Assembly: GCA_963824645.1 (NCBI GenBank)
Contig: CAWGQC010000014.1
Coordinates: 186,001-250,000, forward strand
Reading direction: 5' to 3'
Length of the DNA: 64,000 nucleotides
From: Bog-756 sp963824645
GTDB taxonomy: Bacteria > Actinomycetota > Acidimicrobiia > Acidimicrobiales > RAAP-2
The position numbers and the translations under genes are program-made. The first letter of the stretch is position 1. Every line of letters starts with the position of its first letter. Under the pieces are notes generated by a model. The model saw only the letters and a list, made by a program, of their open reading frames with translations, did not search any database and was not told where the DNA came from. This document shows positions 44,889 to 54,984 of the stretch, piece by piece.

Positions 44889-45233
44889 TCAGCGACCAAC
44901 GGTAGTGCAGATGCACACCCGGTTCCCGTCGGGATCGGCAAGCACCGTAAAGGATGGTCCCCCAGACGCATCGACCACAGATCCACCGATTGACACGGCA
45001 GCGGCGATCCGCTCGTCGGCGACCTCGGGTGCCAGCCAAAGATCGAAGTGCCAGCGTTGACGCGGTGACTCATGATCCTCCGTGCTCTGGAACCAGATGG
45101 CTGGGAGGCGACCGGTCGGGTCGAATATCGAGTCAGAGACCTTGTTGTCCGGGCTCCCCGTCAGCAGGACCGACCAGAACGGGCCAATCCTGTCCTCATG
45201 TGCGGTGTCCAGCCCGACCTCTAGCTGGGTCAC
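44889..45233 (-). CDS. VOC domain protein, separated partner of a dehydratase-VOC fusion
   Basis: The 114-residue single VOC domain starts TQLEVGLDTAHEDRIGPFW and ends FTVLADPDGNRVCICT. It begins at a GTG overlapping the upstream stop as GTGA. In many actinobacteria this domain is the C-terminal half of one protein whose N-terminal half is a pterin-carbinolamine-dehydratase-like domain; the joint there reads ADP-x-AVTQLE. Here one missing base would create the stop and the separate start. It may be a true split pair or a frameshift artefact. Confidence 0.75.
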   Translation of the reverse strand: MTQLEVGLDTAHEDRIGPFWSVLLTGSPDNKVSDSIFDPTGRLPAIWFQSTEDHESPRQRWHFDLWLAPEVADERIAAAVSIGGSVVDASGGPSFTVLADPDGNRVCICTTVGR

Positions 45234-45538
45234 CGCGATGGATCAGCCATCAGACCGTTCGCTTCGGCCACAGAACTGATCTTTCTCGCCAAGTCGATGT
45301 CCTTCTGCGTGACCCACAAACCGTCAGCGTGGGTACACAGTGAGAGGTCAACAACTCCGTGGCCCAGCCTCACATCGAGGTGTCGGCTATCGGCTTCGGC
45401 AACCTCGGCTACTGCGGCAACGAAGTTGGCTGCTTCTGCCAGGTTCGGGATCAGGAAGCGGGCGTACAGCGGCTGGGACAACTTTCGCCAATCGGTGAGA
45501 CCCGCCTCGAGGATTTGCTGGTTACTGAGTCGTTCCAC
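45230..45538 (-). CDS. Pterin-4a-carbinolamine-dehydratase-like protein
   Basis: The 102-residue product starts at GTG 45538, giving MERLSNQQILEAGL as in homologs. It continues WRKLSQPLYARFLIPNLAEA and HLDVRLGHGVVDLSLCTH. The classic dehydratase motif [E/D]-x-x-HHP is changed to SRHLDV, so the His pair is reduced to one and enzymatic activity is doubtful. It ends GLMADPSR, exactly where fused homologs continue into a VOC domain. The stop overlaps the VOC start as GTGA. Confidence 0.75.
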   Translation of the reverse strand: MERLSNQQILEAGLTDWRKLSQPLYARFLIPNLAEAANFVAAVAEVAEADSRHLDVRLGHGVVDLSLCTHADGLWVTQKDIDLARKISSVAEANGLMADPSR

Positions 45539-45814
45539 GGATCTGATTCTGCCCCGACCCAGAGCAGAGAACCAGCGGGGCCGGGACTGAGGTAGCCGTT
45601 GTCTGTCCAGACCAGCGCAGCAACGATAGAACACCACCCAAACCCGATCCAGAGGATCCCCGCTCACTTAATACACCGGGTAGGTGCGTCATTGCCTTAC
45701 GTCGCAATGATCTTGCAGCCAGGCTCAACCCGGACATCATCAGGATTCGATTTAAGCAGGATGCCTCTCACTGCATTTATACGCTCAGGGGGAACGCGAA
45801 CTCTGACCTGATTC

Positions 45815-46025
45815 GCGCGCGAGCTGCACGATATCGTCGCACGCCGTCAGCGTGATGGTGCTGCAAGTCGGCGCTGTCAGGCACCATCTCCCCGACGCGA
45901 TGGTTGAGGATCGCGATGCCCTCAGGAGTGTCGAGCAGGCCGGGCGCTGTGCGCTGGCGGAGATGCGCCGTTTGCTCAGCGTGATGCGCCGTGACGGCGA
46001 CGGCCTAGAGCTGGCGCCCACCTAA
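45815..46025 (+). pseudogene. Fragment of a sensor histidine kinase (HisKA_3 dimerisation domain)
   Basis: The stretch reads ELHDIV, then after a 2-nt loss near 45839, HAVSVMVLQVGAVRHHL and ALAEMRRLLSVMRRDGDG to a stop at 46023-46025. This is the phospho-acceptor region of NarL/DesK-type kinases, with the His in ELHDIVAH. No sensor part and no ATPase domain remain. It is a gene relic, close to the tRNA. Confidence 0.75.
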
Positions 46026-46067
46026 GCCTCACAGGGGGCCCTATCTGCTCCGCACCGGAGGTATCGC

Positions 46068-46211
46068 ATGTCAACCGCCACCGACGTCTGGATCGATGTC
46101 CACGATGGGCGAGAGTCCTTGCTGACACTGCTGAAGACACTCACTCCGGTTGAGTGGAATACGCAGTCCCTATGCGCTGAATGGGGATGTGGGACGTGGT
46201 TGGTCACATGA
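46068..46211 (+). pseudogene. Truncated maleylpyruvate-isomerase-family (DinB-like) N-terminus
   Basis: From an ATG at 46068 it encodes 47 residues. RESLLTLLKTLTPVEWNTQ and LCAEWGCGTWLV match the N-terminus of mycothiol-dependent MDMPI_N proteins, where L-x-x-L-T-P-x-x-W-x-x-P-T-x-C-x-x-W is usual. The family is 180-280 residues, so over three quarters is missing. The stop falls inside the hairpin next to tRNA-Ala, as if the gene had been cut at that point. Confidence 0.65.
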
Positions 46212-46241
46212 GTCAGCCGGGGTGCAAACCCCGGCTGACTC
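46210..46241 (-). terminator. Strong hairpin, likely tRNA-Ala terminator
   Basis: A perfect 13-bp stem (GAGTCAGCCGGGG at 46210-46222, CCCCGGCTGACTC at 46229-46241) closes a 6-nt loop, TGCAAA. It lies 12 bp past the 3' end of the tRNA. There is no U-tract, which is usual in actinobacteria. It could act in both directions. Confidence 0.75.
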
Positions 46242-46253
46242 GCACCTTCGGGG

Positions 46254-46326
46254 TGGAGGTGAACGGACTCGAACCGTCGGCCTCTACATTGCGAACGTAG
46301 CGCTCTACCAGCTGAGCTACACCCCC
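46254..46326 (-). tRNA. tRNA-Ala (anticodon CGC)
   Basis: The 73-nt cloverleaf is complete. The acceptor GGGGGTG pairs with CACCTCC and contains the G3-U70 wobble that identifies alanine tRNAs. The D-arm is GCTC/GAGC. The anticodon stem CTACG/TGTAG encloses loop TTCGCAA (anticodon CGC, reads GCG). The T-arm GACGG/CCGTT has loop TTCGAGT, and the discriminator is A. The CCA end is not encoded. Confidence 0.95.
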
Positions 46327-46490
46327 GGGTTCTCGGGTGAGATTACTCGATATGGAGTTCACCACTAACTCCGAAAGAGGGCGGTGAATCCTCCTGCCTT
46401 TTCGGCGCCACTGTTAGGGACGACGCCACCGGCCGCTCGCCGGACGGAGGGCGGCCACGGTTCAGTTGCCCGATCGAGCCCGACCGGTTC

Positions 46491-48767
46491 TCACGAACCT
46501 GGGTCCGTGGTCGACGTGGTGGTGGTGGTCGAGGAGGGCTCCGTGGTGGAGGTGGTCGTCGTCGACGTGGTGCTGGTGGTCGAGGTCGACGTGGTCGACG
46601 TGGTCGACGTGGTCGAGTTCGGCGGCGCCGTCGACGTAGTCGACGTCGAAGATCCGCTGGTCTCGGTGGTAATGGTCGAGACCGAGGCCGGAATGGTCCA
46701 TGCCGCCGTGGCGCAGTCCTGGGGTTGGGTAGCGAGGACCACCTCGACACGAGGCATGGAGGCGTAGCTCCACACCGTCAGGTGGGGGGTGGTTTCCAGA
46801 CAGCTGAGCGCCGGATCGTCCGTGGTCAACGAAGTCAACGTGCCCATCTTCTGCCGCGTGGCCGGCAGTGAGGGAGCGTTCACCGGGGTCAGTGAAACCG
46901 GATGGCCGCTCCATACGCCCGTCGTCGTGAAACCGGTACCCGGGGGTCCGCCGACGGTGGTCGTCGTGGACGATGTCGATGTGGACGTCGGTCCCGTCTG
47001 GTAGCTCTTTGCTGCCGGAGCGTTACCCAGCAGTGCGGCCAGCATGGCCGGGTTGTTGCCGTCCATACCCAGCGCCCATATACCCACACCGGCGATCTTG
47101 TACGAGTTGGCCAGCTGCGCTTTGAGGGCCAGCGATGTCGGATCGTCGAAGTATGTCTCGTGCCATTGGGATCCCGTCTGGTACGAGGTCCAGGCCGTCA
47201 TGGTCGACGAATCCCAGTAGGTGGGATGTCCCGAGGCGGCGATCACGGCGTCGCTGAGAGGTGTTTCACCGCCGGTCGCCTGGGCCGTGCTGCTGCCGTC
47301 GGTGGTGGGCCAGTCATAGCCGTAGTACGGCACACCGAGGATCACCTTGTCGGGGGAGACCACCGAGGTGAATTCCTGGAGCGCCTCCGTATCGTTGAAA
47401 CCTCCTCCCACCAGGGGTGCCGTGGCGCTGGGAGCGTCCCGGTCGTTCATGTCGTAAGCCATCACGAAGAAGGCGTCTACCGCGGGTGCCAGCGCCGCGA
47501 TGTTGTAGAAGCCGCCGCTGTCCCCGGCCGCGCTGGCGTAGGTGGCCATGGTCACCTGCCAGTGCGGGTTGGCCGCCTTCAGCGCAGCGGAAACCTGGGT
47601 GATGAGCGAAGTCAGCCCTGTCTGATCGGCACTCCCCTCCCCCTCGAAATCGAAGTTCACGCCGTCGAGGTTCTTGGCCGATATGGCCGAAATGAGCGCC
47701 GACGAGAGACGGGCCGGTGCCGTCGGATCGGATGTGATCGCATCGAGGGAACTCTGGGAGAAATCGGTGACGGTGAGCACGACCCTGTCGCCGGCGGCGT
47801 GCGACCGGTTGACCAGACTGACCAGGTCCTGGCTCTCGTAGCCGTTCCATCCAGAGCCGCTCTCGTCGAGAGATCCGTCACCGTTCACATCTACGCTGAA
47901 GTAAGCCAAGGTGGTCAGGTCCTGAACGTCGAATCCGGACGACTGGGGCAGTGTCCAGTAGGGCGCATAGGCGAAGATCTCATGGGACTGAAGCGGAGCC
48001 GATGCCGCCAGTGCCGGTGGTGCCGGGTTCGGGACCGAGGTGGCGGCGGGCAGCTTGAGCGACGGATGCCTCTCGGCAGCCTGAAGGCTGTTGCCGACAT
48101 CGGCGACAGGATCACCCGAACTGTGGCTGGAGGCTCCGCTGGCTGAGCTGAAGGTGGTACTGCTGCCGGCCAGGAGAACCAGAGCCAGCACGGCCACCAC
48201 GATCGGTCCGATCCTCCGATGCCCGTCCCCGTGTTGTCCCTCGCCGCCTCCCGCTCTCCACGACCGGGCCCGACCGGCCAGAACCCCCAGCCCGGCCCAC
48301 ACGCCCACCCGGGCGGCGACCGACTCTTCAGGCTGGTCCGGCTCGGCTGTCGGGGCAGACGGAAGATGAGCTGATGTCATGGCCAAAAACGCTTTCAGCT
48401 CCGGCGCCGGAGCCGCGAACCGTCGCACTGGACTGCCACCGAGCCAACCTCCGTCGATCACCTCCACCTCGAGTACCTGACCATGCCGTCCATCGGACAA
48501 CTCGGCCACGGCCTCCGCGCTGACACTACTCACTTCGGCCCAGGGAACAAGGTCGGGCACCGACCGATCCAGCCACGAGGAAGAACTGATGATGAGACCC
48601 CACTCAGTGGCCTGGAGGTCGTAGCCGGTACCGGGAGTCCGCAGATGGGAGGATCCCCGCTGGGTACCCGATCCCTCGGGTGGTGGGCTGACGTCGAGAT
48701 CGACGACACCCTCCAGCCCAACGGTGGAGAGAGGTAGCTGGATGGTGGGGCGGCGGCGGGGTCTCAT
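46491..48767 (-). CDS. Membrane-anchored GH18 glycosidase with cytoplasmic domain and Thr/Ser tail
   Basis: The 758-residue protein has a cytoplasmic N-terminal domain (residues 1-150, PH-like pattern WGLIISSSSWLDRSVPDLVP). One membrane helix lies near 187-203. An extracellular GH18 barrel spans about 262-585: HEIFAYAPYWTLPQSSGFDV, LDGVNFDFEGEG (the DxxDxDxE catalytic motif, Glu375), MAYDMNDRDAP and GVPYYGYDWP. A beta-rich region (600-690) precedes a tail of almost only Thr and Ser with Pro/Glu. It resembles SleL/YaaH-type GH18 enzymes acting on peptidoglycan or chitin-like polymers. The mix of cytosolic and wall domains suggests signalling or anchoring. Confidence 0.88.
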   Translation of the reverse strand: MRPRRRPTIQLPLSTVGLEGVVDLDVSPPPEGSGTQRGSSHLRTPGTGYDLQATEWGLIISSSSWLDRSVPDLVPWAEVSSVSAEAVAELSDGRHGQVLEVEVIDGGWLGGSPVRRFAAPAPELKAFLAMTSAHLPSAPTAEPDQPEESVAARVGVWAGLGVLAGRARSWRAGGGEGQHGDGHRRIGPIVVAVLALVLLAGSSTTFSSASGASSHSSGDPVADVGNSLQAAERHPSLKLPAATSVPNPAPPALAASAPLQSHEIFAYAPYWTLPQSSGFDVQDLTTLAYFSVDVNGDGSLDESGSGWNGYESQDLVSLVNRSHAAGDRVVLTVTDFSQSSLDAITSDPTAPARLSSALISAISAKNLDGVNFDFEGEGSADQTGLTSLITQVSAALKAANPHWQVTMATYASAAGDSGGFYNIAALAPAVDAFFVMAYDMNDRDAPSATAPLVGGGFNDTEALQEFTSVVSPDKVILGVPYYGYDWPTTDGSSTAQATGGETPLSDAVIAASGHPTYWDSSTMTAWTSYQTGSQWHETYFDDPTSLALKAQLANSYKIAGVGIWALGMDGNNPAMLAALLGNAPAAKSYQTGPTSTSTSSTTTTVGGPPGTGFTTTGVWSGHPVSLTPVNAPSLPATRQKMGTLTSLTTDDPALSCLETTPHLTVWSYASMPRVEVVLATQPQDCATAAWTIPASVSTITTETSGSSTSTTSTAPPNSTTSTTSTTSTSTTSTTSTTTTSTTEPSSTTTTTSTTDPGS

Positions 48768-48805
48768 GGGCGGATGGTCACGGACGGGGCCGAGGTCAAT
48801 TTTTC

Positions 48806-48839
48806 GCGCTTTGAGTAGCCAATCTACTACTCTGAGCGC
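48806..48839. promoter_or_regulatory. Long imperfect palindrome between divergent genes
   Basis: GCGCTTTGAGTAG (48806-48818) and CTACTCTGAGCGC (48827-48839) are inverted copies matching at 11 of 13 positions around an 8-nt spacer. Its placement in the 223-bp gap between the divergent GH18 and PIN-TRAM genes fits a dimeric regulator site controlling one or both. Confidence 0.55.
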
Positions 48840-48990
48840 TTTACCGACAGGGCCAAGTCGAAGGGGCCCGACCCGGCTCGGACGTGGTGCCCGGGGGCAC
48901 GAGATGGTGGGCCTAAAGAATTAGCCCAACCATCCGACAATTCAGAGGGCGGCCGTCAGTCGGCCGACGAACCAAAGTGGTCCCTCACCC

Positions 48991-50106
48991 ATGAAGTCAT
49001 CGATCCTCAGATTCAAGACCGGAACCGGCTTGATCTTCGTGGAAGGCTTTCGCCTCCTATTCGTCCTGGCCGGGGCCTTGGCCGGCTTCGAGGTGGGCCG
49101 CCAGCTCAATGGCAACCCCCACGCCGGGGTGGTCGGCCTACTGTTCGGCGCAGGCATCAGCTACGTCTTGGGCGGCATCGCCGGTCGCCTGGTCGACCGT
49201 GGGCTCCAGCACGCCGTCTTCCTCTTTCGCAACACACCGCCGGGCGAGATCTTCTCCGCTTCGATCATTTCCACCACCGGGATGCTCCTCGGCCTGATCA
49301 TCGGGCTCCCCCTCGTCGTGGTCCTTCACTCCGCCGTGGCACTGCTCATCGCCACCTTCGCCGCCTGGGTGTTGGCATCGCTGGGTTGGAGACTCGGATC
49401 GGTGAAGGGCAGACAGGTCATCGCCGCCGCCGGTCTGTCGCGCATTCTGGCCCCCCCGCCCAACCCACCTCAGGGCCATGCCCTACTGGTGGACAGTTCC
49501 GCCGTCATGGACCGGTTCCTCTTGGTGCTGGGACGTGGCGGACTCCTTCCGGCCGGCCTCATCCTTCCTCAGTTCGTCATCGACCACGTGCGCTCAGTGG
49601 CCGACATGTCGGATCCGGTCACTTCGCGTCGTGCCCGACGCGGTCTCGAATCGATCGAGGCTCTGCGCGAAATGGGCATTCCTGTTCATGTCGCCCCCGA
49701 CGAGGTCCCCGAGGTCGACGACCCCACCGTCAAGCTGCTCACCGTGGCCCGAAGGCTGGGCCTGCGCATCGGCACCTGTTCCTCGGCCGTGGTCGACGAA
49801 GCCGTGCGCTGGGAACTACCGGTGGTCGACCTGCGGGGCGTGGCCCAGGCCCTCAGCCCCGACCACCTCCCCGGCGAGGAGCTCCGACTCGAGTTGATCA
49901 AGGAAGGTCGTCAGCCCCGGCAGGCCATCGGCTACCTGCCCGACGGCGACATGGTCGTGGTCAACGACGCCACCCACCTCATCGATGGCGGCCCCATCCG
50001 GGTGTCCGTCCTCTCCACCCGACCGACGTCGCAAGGGGTCATCGTCTTCGCCAAACTGGCCACCGAAGGCGAACCGCAAGCTCGCCGTGTCGACGTCCTG
50101 CACTGA
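48991..50106 (+). CDS. PIN-TRAM membrane protein (YacL-like)
   Basis: The 371-residue protein starts with about four membrane helices (LIFVEGFRLLFVLAGALAGF through LLIATFAAWVLASLGW). A PIN nuclease-fold domain follows: LLVDSSAVMDRFLLVLGRGG, LPQFVIDHVRSVADM, KLLTVARRLGLRIGTCSSAV. A C-terminal TRAM domain begins GEELRLELIKEGRQPRQAIG. The acidic PIN residues (VDSS, DDPTVKLL and ELPVVDL) suggest an active or RNA-binding site. YacL-type proteins are membrane-associated and often lie near cell-cycle or translation genes; their substrates are unclear. Confidence 0.9.
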   Translation: MKSSILRFKTGTGLIFVEGFRLLFVLAGALAGFEVGRQLNGNPHAGVVGLLFGAGISYVLGGIAGRLVDRGLQHAVFLFRNTPPGEIFSASIISTTGMLLGLIIGLPLVVVLHSAVALLIATFAAWVLASLGWRLGSVKGRQVIAAAGLSRILAPPPNPPQGHALLVDSSAVMDRFLLVLGRGGLLPAGLILPQFVIDHVRSVADMSDPVTSRRARRGLESIEALREMGIPVHVAPDEVPEVDDPTVKLLTVARRLGLRIGTCSSAVVDEAVRWELPVVDLRGVAQALSPDHLPGEELRLELIKEGRQPRQAIGYLPDGDMVVVNDATHLIDGGPIRVSVLSTRPTSQGVIVFAKLATEGEPQARRVDVLH

Positions 50107-50180
50107 GCGACTCTGACATCGGACCCCCGGTCCCGCGGGTCCCCTCCCCGTTGCCGACCGGTGGACAGGGCCCGAGGGCG

Positions 50181-53100
50181 CTAGTTGACGATGGCTACTA
50201 CCGGCGCTCCCAGTGTCGAACCGGCTTCGGATCCGAAGAACGTCGCCCCGAAGGCGAAGACCCCACCGTTGGCTGTCGTCAGCAGGTAACCACCGGTGGC
50301 TGCGCTGATCCCCACTACCGGGCTGCCAGATGTGGATCCCACCGCTGATCCCCGGAAGGGGGCAGAACCGAAGGAGAACACGCCGCCATCGGCGCCTACC
50401 AGCCAGTATCCGTTCCCACCGGGGGCGGACGCGCCACCCACGATGGGAGCGTTGAGGACACTGCCTCCCATCGAACCGTAGAAATGGGCACTGCCGTAGC
50501 TGAAGATGCCTCCGTCGGCCGCCACCAGCCAGTAGCCACCGGTGGTGCCGTTACCGACGATGCCCACTACCGGGGCGTTGAGGTGGGTCTGCGCCGCCGA
50601 TCCGGCAAATGCGGCATCACCGAAGGCGAAGACCCCACCGTCGGAAGCCACCAGCCAGTAGCCCTTGCCGTCCGGCGTCGACGCCATCCCCACGACCGGT
50701 GCATTGAGATGATCGCCGCCCATCGAGCCGTAGAAGGCGGCCGATCCGTAGCTGAAGATCCCACCGTCGGCACCCACCAGCCAGTAGCCCTTGCCGCCCG
50801 GTAGAGCGGCACTGCCCACGATCGGAGCGTTGAGGTCGACCGAGGAGGCCGAGCCGTGCGACGAGACGGAACCTTGGGGATAGACACCGCCGTCGGCCGT
50901 TACCACCCAGTATCCGGGAGGGGTGACCGGCGGCGGAGCCGGGGCCTCAGGAGTCACCGTGTTGGACACGCCCGATGCCGCACCGGTGCCAATGGCATTG
51001 GTGGCCGCCACCGTGAAGGAGTAGGCGGTGCCGTTGGTCAGCCCGGTGATGTTGTCACTGGTCACGTTGCCGACGGTAACAGCCGGTCCGCTGGATGGGG
51101 TGATGACGTAGCCGGTGATGGGCGAGCCGCCGTCGCTGGCCGGTGCCGTCCAGGTCACTGTGGCGCTGGCGTTGCCGGCGGTGGCCTTACCGATGGTCGG
51201 GGCCCCGGGGGCGGTCGGGACCTCGGGCGTTACGGCGTTGGAGGCGGCCGAGGCGTCACCGGTGCCGACACTGTTGGTGGCCGCCACCGTGAAGGTGTAG
51301 GCCGTGCCGTTGGTCAGGCCGGTCACGTCGTCGCTGGTCACGTTGCCCACGTCGACCGGGCTCTGGGCCGTGGTCCCGATGAACGGGGTGATGACATAGC
51401 CGGTGATGGGCGAACCGCCGTCACTGGCCGGGGCCGTCCAGGTCACGGTGGCGCTGGCGTTGCCGGCGGTGGCCGTACCGATGGTCGGGGCGCCGGGGTC
51501 GGCGGCCTCCGGTGTCACCGAGTTGGACGAGGCCGAGGGGTCACCGGTGCCGACGCTGTTGATGGCCGAAACGGTGAAGGTGTAGGCCGTGCCGTTGGTC
51601 AGCCCGGTCACGTCGTCGCTGGTCACGTTGCCGACGGTCACGGTCGGCCCGCTCGAGGGGGTGATGAGGTAGCCGGTGATGGGCGAGCTCCCTTGATCGG
51701 CCGGGGCCGTCCAGGTCACGGTGGCGCTGGCGTTGCCGGCGGTGGCCGTGCCGATGGTCGGGGCGCCGGGCACAGCCGGGGCCTCCGGTGTCACCGCGTT
51801 GGAGGCGGCCGAGGCGTCACCGGTGCCGACGCTGTTGATGGCCGCCACCGTGAAGGTGTAGGCGGTCCCGTTGGTCAGCCCGGTGACGTCGTCGGTGGTC
51901 ACGTTGCCCACGTCGATCGGGGTCTGGGCCGTCGTCCCGATGAACGGGGTGATCTCGTAGCCGGTGATGGCCGAGCCGCCGTCATTAGTCGGGGCCGTCC
52001 AGGTCACGGTGGCGCTGGCGTTGCCGGCTGTGGCTGTGCCGATGGTCGGGGCTCCCGGGGCGGTCGGGGCCTCCGGCGTCACCGCGTTGGAGGCGGCCGA
52101 GGCGTCACCGGTGCCGACGGTGTTGGTGGCCGCCACCGTGAAGGTGTAGGCGGTCCCGTTGGTCAGCCCGGTGACATCGTCGGTGGTCACGTTTCCCACG
52201 TCGATCGGGGTCTGGGCCGTCGTCCCGATGAACGGGGTGATCTCGTAGCCGGTGATGGCCGAGCCGCCGTCATTGGTCGGGGCCGTCCAGGTCACGGTGG
52301 CGCTGGCGTTGCCGGCCGTGGCTGTGCCGATGGTGGGGGCGCCGGGCACGGTGGTGGACGACTGGAGATTCACATAGGCGGCCGACGGGAAGGTGAGGGG
52401 GGACACGCTGACCAGCGGAGTGGTGGTGTCGGTGGGAAACACAGGCGCTGTCTGGAGCGGCGGCGTGACGCCACCGCCCTGGCCCGGACCGGCAGCCCCG
52501 CCGGCCGTGTAACCGGTCTGGAGGCAGTTGGACTTCCCGACGCCGGTGGCGCCGCCGAAGGTGAGGAATCCGTCGATGACGAACTGGGTGGCGCTGGTCA
52601 CGCCCACACCGGCTGTCTCGCCGTCGGTGCCCGCCGTGGTGAAGACGTTGCCGGTGGTGATGGGCGTGGTGAAGTCGGTGTTGGCGCCGTAGCCCACCAG
52701 CTTCTTGCTGCCCGCCGCCGTGGTGGCCGTGGCGATGGTGGCGTTGGCCCCGTTGATGGCGGTGATCTGGACGCCGGTGGGCAGGCCGTTGGCGGTCGAG
52801 TAGACGTAGTCGCCGACCGCCGCGTCGGCGAAGGTGCCCGACACCGCTGTCAGCGTCGTCGAGTTCTTGGTCCAGGTGACCGAGGCCACCGAACCGCCGC
52901 CGTCGGCCACGCTGAGCTTGGGCGAGGTGAAGGCGTAACTACCGGTGGCGTTGCCGTCGGTGGAGCCGATGGTCTCCTCCCACTGGAGGGGCAGCGGGTT
53001 CACGCCGAAGCTGTTGGCGTAGAGGGCGGCCACGAAGGACCCCACGATCTCGGTCGAGGCCGTTCCCGTGTAGCCGAAGGTGGCCCCGGTCGGCGCCGCG

Positions 53101-53402
53101 TTGTCGACTGTCGTGTTGCCGTTCAAGGAGGTGGCGAAGGGAGCGACGTTGCCCGCCTCCAGCGAGATGGTGCAGTCCTCCTCGTAGGAGATGTTCGGGG
53201 CGGTGGGGTTGGGCGTCGGGTTGTTCTCGACGGCGGAGGCCACGCCCGAGGCGGCCAGGACCACGGCCAGTCCCCCCATGGTGAGGGCCACGACGGCCAA
53301 CAACGAGGTGATGACCCGGCTCACCCCGACGGCCACCCGGGGCCTTTCATGCCCATCAGGTGAGAACCCACGACGAAGCGAAAACAAATTCGAACGATCC
53401 AT
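50181..53402 (-). CDS. Giant surface protein with five FN3 repeats and six GYWLV repeats
   Basis: About 1,073 residues from the ATG at 53402 (the frame is open to 53471). A signal region (ITSLLAVVALTMGGLAVVL) leads to a unique beta-rich domain to about residue 340. Five near-identical fibronectin-III domains follow, each with ATAGNASATVTWTAP and GLTNGTAY(T/S)FTV and linked by TPEAP. The last 230 residues are six repeats of about 40 residues of the form GYWLV-x-DGG-x-F-x-(Y/F)G-x-A-x-F-x-GS...LNAPVVG, as in a beta-propeller. Such repeats are frequent in Acidimicrobiia. No sortase or membrane anchor is seen. It is probably an adhesin or enzyme scaffold. Confidence 0.88.
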   Translation of the reverse strand: MDRSNLFSLRRGFSPDGHERPRVAVGVSRVITSLLAVVALTMGGLAVVLAASGVASAVENNPTPNPTAPNISYEEDCTISLEAGNVAPFATSLNGNTTVDNAAPTGATFGYTGTASTEIVGSFVAALYANSFGVNPLPLQWEETIGSTDGNATGSYAFTSPKLSVADGGGSVASVTWTKNSTTLTAVSGTFADAAVGDYVYSTANGLPTGVQITAINGANATIATATTAAGSKKLVGYGANTDFTTPITTGNVFTTAGTDGETAGVGVTSATQFVIDGFLTFGGATGVGKSNCLQTGYTAGGAAGPGQGGGVTPPLQTAPVFPTDTTTPLVSVSPLTFPSAAYVNLQSSTTVPGAPTIGTATAGNASATVTWTAPTNDGGSAITGYEITPFIGTTAQTPIDVGNVTTDDVTGLTNGTAYTFTVAATNTVGTGDASAASNAVTPEAPTAPGAPTIGTATAGNASATVTWTAPTNDGGSAITGYEITPFIGTTAQTPIDVGNVTTDDVTGLTNGTAYTFTVAAINSVGTGDASAASNAVTPEAPAVPGAPTIGTATAGNASATVTWTAPADQGSSPITGYLITPSSGPTVTVGNVTSDDVTGLTNGTAYTFTVSAINSVGTGDPSASSNSVTPEAADPGAPTIGTATAGNASATVTWTAPASDGGSPITGYVITPFIGTTAQSPVDVGNVTSDDVTGLTNGTAYTFTVAATNSVGTGDASAASNAVTPEVPTAPGAPTIGKATAGNASATVTWTAPASDGGSPITGYVITPSSGPAVTVGNVTSDNITGLTNGTAYSFTVAATNAIGTGAASGVSNTVTPEAPAPPPVTPPGYWVVTADGGVYPQGSVSSHGSASSVDLNAPIVGSAALPGGKGYWLVGADGGIFSYGSAAFYGSMGGDHLNAPVVGMASTPDGKGYWLVASDGGVFAFGDAAFAGSAAQTHLNAPVVGIVGNGTTGGYWLVAADGGIFSYGSAHFYGSMGGSVLNAPIVGGASAPGGNGYWLVGADGGVFSFGSAPFRGSAVGSTSGSPVVGISAATGGYLLTTANGGVFAFGATFFGSEAGSTLGAPVVAIVN

Positions 53403-53583
53403 TGATCTAAATCCCCCCCGGGGCTCTGGTACCTGTTTTCCCTGGGGCATAGACCTAAGGCCCAGCTCCAACGAACCAAATGAGTTGTTCTTGCCGGAGG
53501 GACGCTACGGGAATCCGCAGGGTATTGCAATGCGCTCCACGGAGAGAGGTCGAATAACCACGTATGGCACTCCCGGGAGAGGC

Positions 53584-54980
<1,397 letters not shown>

Positions 54981-54984
<4 letters not shown>

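Noticed and set aside
49386..50348. 320-residue frame overlapping the PIN-TRAM gene
   Set aside because: Arg/Pro/Gly-rich shadow of a well-supported gene in another frame.
50856..53363. 835-residue open frame antisense to the giant FN3 protein
   Set aside because: It mirrors the repeated DNA of the surface-protein gene; its Gly/Arg/Val-rich repetitive composition is what the complement of those repeats gives. There is no start signal or known domain.
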